A stretch of DNA of 11,423 nt, from NCBI GenBank assembly GCA_016926985.1, contig JAFGNO010000222.1, forward strand, positions 1-11,423, in the 5' to 3' direction. The notes beneath the pieces were generated by a model. That model did not search any database. It saw only the letters and a program-made list of their open reading frames with translations, and was not told the origin of the DNA. Numbering within the stretch: the stretch's first letter is position 1; the number at the start of each line of letters is the position of its first letter. Source of the DNA: Anaerolineae bacterium (GTDB taxonomy: Bacteria > Chloroflexota > Anaerolineae > Aggregatilineales > UBA3940). A program made the position numbers and the translations under genes. Of the stretch, positions 1-4,656 are shown in pieces.

Positions 1-67
1 AGAAGGTATGGAGTTCCTGCACGAGTCAACGCAGGTCAAGAATATCTGGATTCCATCCGGGGCCTGA
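1..67 (+). CDS. C-terminal fragment, probable aldehyde dehydrogenase family protein
   Basis: The reading frame starting at base 2 is open from the window edge to TGA at 65-67 and gives 21 residues containing EFLHESTQVKNIWI. The pattern F-L-H/x-Y/S-T-x-V-K-x-[IV]-W-[IV] right before the stop is typical of the extreme C-terminus of NAD(P)-dependent aldehyde dehydrogenases, where this strand lies at the oligomer interface. A strong terminator follows 18 bp after the stop, which supports this as a true gene end on the plus strand. No catalytic residue is inside the window, so substrate and exact family cannot be told. The call rests on a short tail and is only moderately secure. Confidence 0.45.
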   Translation, partial: EGMEFLHESTQVKNIWIPSGA

Positions 68-85
68 CCAGACCATGAAGACAGC

Positions 86-114
86 AAAGGCGGGGTTGAA
101 TTCCCCGCCTTTTT
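86..114 (+). terminator. Rho-independent terminator of the left-edge gene
   Basis: A 10-bp perfect stem AAAGGCGGGG (86-95) / CCCCGCCTTT (103-112) with a 7-base loop TTGAATT ends in TTTTT on the plus strand. It lies 18 bp after the stop of the left-edge gene. On the minus strand the stem ends only in TTT followed by GCTG, so it may also act, more weakly, as the terminator of the converging frr-uppS-cdsA-fbp transcript, whose last stop is about 70 bp away. Confidence 0.85.
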
Positions 115-184
115 GATCCTGTGTGGCTGTATCCCCTGCCGACGCATTCTTTTGCATTCAAATGGAAAGGTCCGCAAATTGATT

Positions 185-1252
185 CTACGTGACAAGCTGC
201 ACACGCTCCTGGAGTGCCTCAACCCACTCCGGGTTATAGTGCTGGAAATATTCTTCCATCTTTGCGACCAGATCCTTATTGCCGCAGAAAAACGGGGTGC
301 GCTGGTGAAGGCTCTGCGGAACAATATCCAGTATACGGTGTATCCCATCAGAGGCTGCTCCACCGGCTTGCTCCATGATATAAGCCAGCGGCGCACATTC
401 ATAATTCAACCTGAGCTTGCCCATCGGGCGGGCTTTGTCGCGTGTGTCGGCGGGATAGAGAAATATCCCACCGGCTATCAGGTTCCGGTGGAAATCCGAG
501 ACCATCGATCCGATATACCGTGCTGAAAGCGCTTTGCGGGGCTCGTCCTCTTTCATGCCGGTAATCCATTTCACATACTGGCGAACAGCCTCAAGCCAGA
601 ATCTCTCGTACCCCTGGTTTACACTGTAATACTTTGGGTTATCCGGCGCCCGGATTTCCTCGTGGGACAGCAAAAACTCCCCAACACTGGGATCGAGCGT
701 GAACCCGGCCACACCATTGCCTGCCGAATAGACCATCATGGTGCTGGAGCCATACACAATATACCCGGCAGCGACCAGACGGCGACCAGGCTGGAGCAAA
801 TCTGGCAGGCCACAGTCGTACAGGTCAGGCGTCACATGGCGGTGGATGGAGAAAATGGTGCCCACACTGACGTTATAGTCGATATTGGAGGAACCGTCCA
901 GGGGGTCAAATAAAACGACATAATTGCCCCGTTTGTACGTTGCCGGGATAAAAATGGGATCGGGGTCTTCTTCCGAAGCCATAATGCAGACTCGACCTGT
1001 GTGGTTCAACATGCGAACAATGATCTGGTTGGCATATACATCCAGTAGCTCCTGCTGCTCGCCCTGGACATTTTGTGTGCCCGCCTTGCCAAGTATATTG
1101 GCCAGCCCCGCCCGGTTTGTCTCGCGCGAGATGAGTTTAGCCGCCAGCGCAATATCATATAACAGTGAGGTGAATTCACCGGTCGCATGAGGGAACCGTG
1201 CTTGCTGCTCAAGAATATGCCGCTCAATGGTGATTAATTTCGTTCCCGGCAT
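185..1252 (-). CDS. fbp: Fructose-1,6-bisphosphatase class I
   Basis: Hydrolyses fructose 1,6-bisphosphate to fructose 6-phosphate, the committed cytosolic step of gluconeogenesis (also used in some CO2-fixation cycles). At 355 residues it has the normal length of bacterial class I enzymes. Visible family motifs are the metal-binding acidic pair in MASEED (residues 91-96), the FDPLDGSSNID metal/phosphate motif at 115-125, RYIGSMVSDFHRNL at 245-258, and the substrate loop KLRLNYECAPLAYIMEQAGG at 279-298. The start is supported by AGGAG (minus strand, complement of 1263-1267) 10 bases upstream of the ATG. It is the last gene of the minus-strand frr-uppS-cdsA-fbp series, 49 bp after cdsA, so it is probably cotranscribed, though its strong ribosome binding site would let it be translated independently. 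Identity is secure; operon membership is inferred. Confidence 0.96.
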   Translation of the reverse strand: MPGTKLITIERHILEQQARFPHATGEFTSLLYDIALAAKLISRETNRAGLANILGKAGTQNVQGEQQELLDVYANQIIVRMLNHTGRVCIMASEEDPDPIFIPATYKRGNYVVLFDPLDGSSNIDYNVSVGTIFSIHRHVTPDLYDCGLPDLLQPGRRLVAAGYIVYGSSTMMVYSAGNGVAGFTLDPSVGEFLLSHEEIRAPDNPKYYSVNQGYERFWLEAVRQYVKWITGMKEDEPRKALSARYIGSMVSDFHRNLIAGGIFLYPADTRDKARPMGKLRLNYECAPLAYIMEQAGGAASDGIHRILDIVPQSLHQRTPFFCGNKDLVAKMEEYFQHYNPEWVEALQERVQLVT

Positions 1253-1301
1253 GTCCCCGTTTCTCCTTTCAGTGATTAAATTGGTGGTACGGGAAGTTCG
1301 T

Positions 1302-2117
1302 TCAGTACACGATATAAATGAGGTAATAATAGCCTGCTAACACGGCAATGATCTGGGCGTCCAGGCGATCAAGGAACCCACCGTGCCCAGGGATTCGATT
1401 GCTGGAATCCTTTGCACCAACATAGCGTTTGATCATGCTGATCCCCAGGTCACCCAATGGGGAAAACAGGGAGATCAGCAGCCCAAGCATCATGCCATGG
1501 AGAGGAGTTACAGCAGCGCTGGCGCCCAGCGCCTGCCAGCCCAAGGGCAACGCCGCGGAAATGGCCGTGCCTGAAATAACTCCCCCGATATACCCTTCCA
1601 GCGTTTTCTTGGGGCTGATATGAGGGGCAAGCGGTGTGCGGCCAACAGCCCTGCCAAGAAAATAGGCTCCCGAATCGGCAATCCAAACAGCCAGGACAAC
1701 GGACAGGGTCCAGTACAGGCCATCTGGCAGTCCGCGCAGGCTCACAAAATGGGCCACCACCCAGCCAACATAAAAGATGCCTGTAATAGAGACCAGAAAC
1801 CCGGCAACAGCCTTTGGCGCAGCGGCCCGATACATGATGGCAGATCGAGCCAGCACAGCCAGCATGAGAAACGCCATTCCCGGCGCCTGGATGTCCAGAG
1901 CTGGCAAGGCCCGGTCAATAACAAAAAAAGCCATCGCTAAGACCATAAGCACCGGGAACCCGCGCTGGTCACGGCGGGCAAGGAGGTCGGAAAACTCGAT
2001 CAAGGCCAGCGCACCAACAACAAACACCAGCCCAGCCATCCACCAGCCCCCAAGGATCACCGCCAGCAGAACGGGGATGCCATAGATCACAGTACTTATA
2101 AGCCGGTCCTTAAGCAC
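1302..2117 (-). CDS. cdsA: Phosphatidate cytidylyltransferase (CDP-diacylglycerol synthase)
   Basis: Integral membrane enzyme that makes CDP-diacylglycerol from phosphatidic acid and CTP, the branch-point precursor of bacterial phospholipids. The 271-residue protein is mostly hydrophobic segments (for example about 8-40, 55-70, 80-92, 105-125, 136-155, 176-192, 205-220 and 255-270). The family signature is complete near the C-terminus: SMIKRYVGAKDSSNR (227-241) followed by IPGHGGFLDRLD (242-253). SPKKTLEG at 168-175 is the conserved cytosolic loop. The start codon is GTG (2115-2117), two bases after the uppS stop. Only a weak GGTGA lies upstream, so translation is probably coupled to uppS. 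The alternative GTG/ATG starts inside the first membrane segment would cut the fold. Confidence 0.95.
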   Translation of the reverse strand: MLKDRLISTVIYGIPVLLAVILGGWWMAGLVFVVGALALIEFSDLLARRDQRGFPVLMVLAMAFFVIDRALPALDIQAPGMAFLMLAVLARSAIMYRAAAPKAVAGFLVSITGIFYVGWVVAHFVSLRGLPDGLYWTLSVVLAVWIADSGAYFLGRAVGRTPLAPHISPKKTLEGYIGGVISGTAISAALPLGWQALGASAAVTPLHGMMLGLLISLFSPLGDLGISMIKRYVGAKDSSNRIPGHGGFLDRLDAQIIAVLAGYYYLIYIVY

Positions 2118-2119
2118 GG

Positions 2120-2860
2120 CTATTTCACCAGCCCATAGCGCCGATCTCGCTGCTCATAGTGCTTGAGTGCTTCATAGAGAGCATCTTTGCCAAAATCCGG
2201 CCAGTAAACTTCTGAAAAATAGTATTCAGCATAGGCGCCCTGCCAGATCAGGAAATTGCTGAGTCGCAACTCACCGCTGGTCCGTACGATTAAATCAGGA
2301 TCCGGCAGCGACCCGGTATACAGATAGCGAGAGACAAGCTCATCGTTGATCGCTTCCGGCGGATGCCCGTTTTTTACGATTTCCTGAATAGCATGGACAA
2401 TCTCAGCCCGCCCGCCATAGTTAAAAGCAACATTGAGAATCAGCGTGGTGTTATCTCTGGTCAATTCGATAGCATTCAACACCTGCTGTTGCAGGTCAGG
2501 GGCAATGCGCGACAGGTCGCCAAGATGCCGGAGCTGGACGCCTTCCTTATGCAGATCCTGCAGTTCCCGGTTAATCACGTCTCGGAGGATGGACATCAAC
2601 CCCTGAATTTCTGCCTCCGGGCGCCCCCAGTTTTCCGTGGAAAAGGCATACAGGGTTAAAACTTTGACCCCAAACTCAACACAGGCCCTCAACACTCGTC
2701 TGAGATTTTCAGTTCCCGCGCGGTGCCCGGCAATGCGCGGCAAACCCCGCTGCTTGGCCCATCGCCCATTTCCATCCATGATGATAGCGACATGGGTGGG
2801 AATACGTTTTAAAGGAGGGTATTCTTTATGCCTGTCAGACCCAATCCGTGTTCGCGCCAT
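2120..2860 (-). CDS. uppS: Isoprenyl transferase (undecaprenyl diphosphate synthase)
   Basis: Cis-prenyltransferase that extends farnesyl diphosphate with isopentenyl diphosphate to give the undecaprenyl diphosphate carrier used for peptidoglycan and other surface polymers. The 246-residue length is normal. HVAIIMDGNGRWAKQRG (23-39) carries the catalytic Asp29 and diphosphate-binding Asn31/Arg33. GHRAG is at 45-49, YAFSTENWGRP at 71-81, and the C-terminal motif DLIVRTSGELRLSNFL (189-204) with QGAYAEYYF (207-215) supplies the conserved Arg193, Arg199 and Ser201 and the metal-binding Glu212. The ATG lies three bases after the frr stop, with GGAAG (inside the last frr codons) eight bases upstream, so coupling to frr is likely. 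The gene order frr-uppS-cdsA is the classical one. Chain length of the product cannot be read from sequence alone. Confidence 0.96.
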   Translation of the reverse strand: MARTRIGSDRHKEYPPLKRIPTHVAIIMDGNGRWAKQRGLPRIAGHRAGTENLRRVLRACVEFGVKVLTLYAFSTENWGRPEAEIQGLMSILRDVINRELQDLHKEGVQLRHLGDLSRIAPDLQQQVLNAIELTRDNTTLILNVAFNYGGRAEIVHAIQEIVKNGHPPEAINDELVSRYLYTGSLPDPDLIVRTSGELRLSNFLIWQGAYAEYYFSEVYWPDFGKDALYEALKHYEQRDRRYGLVK

Positions 2861-2863
2861 TGG

Positions 2864-3421
2864 CTAAACTTCCATGATTTCTTGTTCTTTTCGTTTGCCG
2901 ATTGCGTCAACCTCATCGCCATATTTATCCGTCAGCTTCTGGAGGTCTTCCTTGCCCCGATAAAAATCATCCTCTGAAATCAGTTTTTCCTTTTCAAAAC
3001 TGCGCAGGTCTTCAAGGGTATCGCGCCGAACATTGCGTAATGCCACCTTGCTTTCTTCCAGCCGCCGGCTGACCACTTTGACCAGCTCCTGGCGCCGCTC
3101 CTCGGTAAGCTGGGGAATAGACAGGCGGATCAATTTGCCATCATTACTGGGTGTCAGACCCAGGTCCGAGGCCTGGATGGCTTTCTCAATTGCCCCAATT
3201 GAGGATGGATCAAAGGGACGGATGGCGATAAGCTGTGCCTCCGGTACAGAGATGGTTGCCAGTTGTTGCAACGGGGTTGGCACGCCATAATATTCAACAT
3301 TCAACCGCTCAACCAGGCTTGGCGAGGCCCTTCCTGTCCGGATTGCGGCCAGTTCATCGGTCAGGTTATTTATCGCTCCGCGCATACGCATTTCCGAATC
3401 ACGCAGAATATCTTTAATCAT
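2864..3421 (-). CDS. frr: Ribosome recycling factor
   Basis: Cytosolic factor that, with EF-G, splits post-termination 70S ribosomes. The 185-residue length is exactly the family norm. Diagnostic segments are the N-terminal helix with ELAAIRTGRASPSLVE (23-38), the domain II strand region VEYYGVPTPLQQLATISVPE (42-61), RPFDPSSIGAIEKAI (68-82), the GLTPSNDGKLIRLSIPQLTE region (92-111), and the C-terminal long helix with RNVRRD (129-134). The start ATG has a strong GGGAGG (complement of 3428-3433) with six-base spacing. It is the first gene of the leftward cluster; pyrH, which normally precedes frr, is absent here and a divergent kinase gene lies upstream instead. Confidence 0.97.
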   Translation of the reverse strand: MIKDILRDSEMRMRGAINNLTDELAAIRTGRASPSLVERLNVEYYGVPTPLQQLATISVPEAQLIAIRPFDPSSIGAIEKAIQASDLGLTPSNDGKLIRLSIPQLTEERRQELVKVVSRRLEESKVALRNVRRDTLEDLRSFEKEKLISEDDFYRGKEDLQKLTDKYGDEVDAIGKRKEQEIMEV

Positions 3422-3457
3422 GGTCAGCCTCCCGGATCAGATGGCAGAAGATCAAAT

Positions 3458-3474
3458 CACAAAGCAGCTTTGTG
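3458..3474 (-). promoter_or_regulatory. Perfect 7-bp inverted repeat in the frr leader
   Basis: CACAAAG (3458-3464), CAG, CTTTGTG (3468-3474) forms a compact hairpin or palindromic site about 37 bases upstream of the frr start and about 25 bases downstream of the predicted -10. It would be in the untranslated leader if the proposed promoter is used. It has no U-tract, so it is not a standard terminator. It could be an operator, an mRNA-stabilising hairpin, or chance. Confidence 0.35.
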
Positions 3475-3497
3475 GTTGTGAAATGACCAGCCATCCC

Positions 3498-3526
3498 ATT
3501 GTGTCTTATATGAATAATGTTGTCAA
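3498..3526 (-). promoter_or_regulatory. Predicted sigma70-type promoter for frr-uppS-cdsA-fbp
   Basis: On the minus strand a perfect -35 TTGACA (complement of 3521-3526) is followed after 17 bases by CACAAT (complement of 3498-3503), a four-of-six match to the -10 consensus. Transcription would start near 3490 and give a leader of about 70 bases before frr. No other good -35/-10 pair was seen closer to frr. Prediction from consensus only. Confidence 0.5.
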
Positions 3527-3539
3527 CAATAACTGAGCA

Positions 3540-3712
3540 CAGGGCAGGCAGTTACTTTCAACGTGCGAGCACAGATGCCTGAGAAAAGCAGTGCAAAAGG
3601 TTACTCTTGTAATCTCGGCAAATTGCCTCCATACTTCAGGCAGTCAAAGCAGTACACAACCATTGCTTTCGTAAATAAAAATCGTGCTATCTGTGAGTAG
3701 TGAGATCGCCTT
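3540..3712. other. Upstream region of the kinase gene, no gene seen
   Basis: This is the kinase-proximal part of the 291-bp divergent region between frr and the kinase gene. No open frame here looks coding. CAGGCAGT occurs twice as a direct repeat (3545-3552 and 3637-3644), and GCCTGA (3577-3582) is mirrored by TCAGGC (3636-3641); these may be chance. A weak promoter-like pair TTGCTT (3663-3668) and TGCTAT (3685-3690) faces the kinase. No convincing Shine-Dalgarno is seen before the kinase ATG. Confidence 0.3.
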
Positions 3713-4648
3713 ATGGATATGATTGGAAAAGAGATCGGGGATTACCGGATCAACAGCCTGATCGGTTATGGCGGCATGGGAGCCGTTTATAAGGCCTACG
3801 ACCCCACCATTAACCGGTTTGTGGCCATTAAAATTATGCTGCCGCGCTACTCAGCAGATGCTGATTTCCGCGAACGCTTTGACCGCGAAGCAGTCATCAT
3901 TGCCAGCCTTGAGCATATCCATATATTGCCTGTATATGCCTATGGCGAACTGGACAATCTACTGTACCTGGTTATGCGTTATATGCCGGGCGGCTCAATC
4001 GCCTCAAAGATCGAGAACAAAGGGCCTTTCCCACTCGATGAAGCAGCAAGGATGCTGTATCAGATGGCGTCTGCACTGGATTATGCGCATGGTCGGGGCG
4101 TTCTGCACCGGGATTTTAAGTCAGAAAACGCCCTTCTGGACACCAATGGCAACACGCATCTGGCCGACTTCGGGTTAGCCCGGCTTCTTTCGGGATCGTC
4201 CGGGCTGACCGGGAATATGATTGTCGGAACCCCTGCATTTATGAGCCCGGAGCAGGCCAAGGGCAGTAAGGAACTTACAGGGGCCTCAGATCAATATGCG
4301 CTTGGCATGGTTCTATATCATATGCTCACCGGACAGATCCCCTTTGATGATGAGGAACCGCTGGCCATCCTCCAGATGCAGCTTTTTGAGACCCCGCCAT
4401 CTATCCGAGGCTACCGGGGGGACCTGCCAGAACTGGCTGAACGCGTGGTCATGCGAGCGCTGGCCAAGTCCCCCGAAGAGCGTTATCCATCCTGCGCCGA
4501 ACTGGCCAGGGCTTTCGACGATGCCGTCGCAGGTAGTGGCTTAAAGCGCCTTCACAGCGATAACATCCCCCTTGATTTACGCAACCGGATCAATACCGCC
4601 CTGGCCGATCTTGAACTCTCAGGAGATAATAACGACGATGACCGGTAG
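3713..4648 (+). CDS. Soluble Hanks-type serine/threonine protein kinase
   Basis: Bacterial eukaryotic-like protein kinase of 311 residues. The kinase domain runs from about residue 11 to 270: glycine-rich loop LIGYGGMGAVY (16-26), catalytic lysine in VAIK (37-40), alpha-C glutamate near Glu59, catalytic loop LHRDFKSEN (131-139), DFG at 152-154, activation segment ending GTPAFMSPEQA (172-182), and SDQYALGMVLYHMLTG (192-207). All residues needed for phosphotransfer are present, so it should be active. The catalytic loop is slightly unusual, with Phe-Lys-Ser where Leu-Lys-Pro is common. The about 40-residue tail is hydrophilic and ends in an acidic run (GDNNDDDR). There is no transmembrane helix, PASTA or other sensor domain, unlike PknB, so it is probably cytosolic. 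ATG 3713 is preferred because the next Met (residue 3) is even closer to the fold. It converges on the NACHT gene with 8 bp between stops. Targets are unknown. Confidence 0.93.
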   Translation: MDMIGKEIGDYRINSLIGYGGMGAVYKAYDPTINRFVAIKIMLPRYSADADFRERFDREAVIIASLEHIHILPVYAYGELDNLLYLVMRYMPGGSIASKIENKGPFPLDEAARMLYQMASALDYAHGRGVLHRDFKSENALLDTNGNTHLADFGLARLLSGSSGLTGNMIVGTPAFMSPEQAKGSKELTGASDQYALGMVLYHMLTGQIPFDDEEPLAILQMQLFETPPSIRGYRGDLPELAERVVMRALAKSPEERYPSCAELARAFDDAVAGSGLKRLHSDNIPLDLRNRINTALADLELSGDNNDDDR

Positions 4649-4656
4649 CGGGATGA

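Noticed and set aside
113..526. A 137-codon plus-strand frame opposite the 3' part of fbp
   Set aside because: The opposite strand encodes conserved FBPase sequence in this span; the plus-strand translation is cysteine/arginine-rich without family features, and it starts inside the terminator U-tract.
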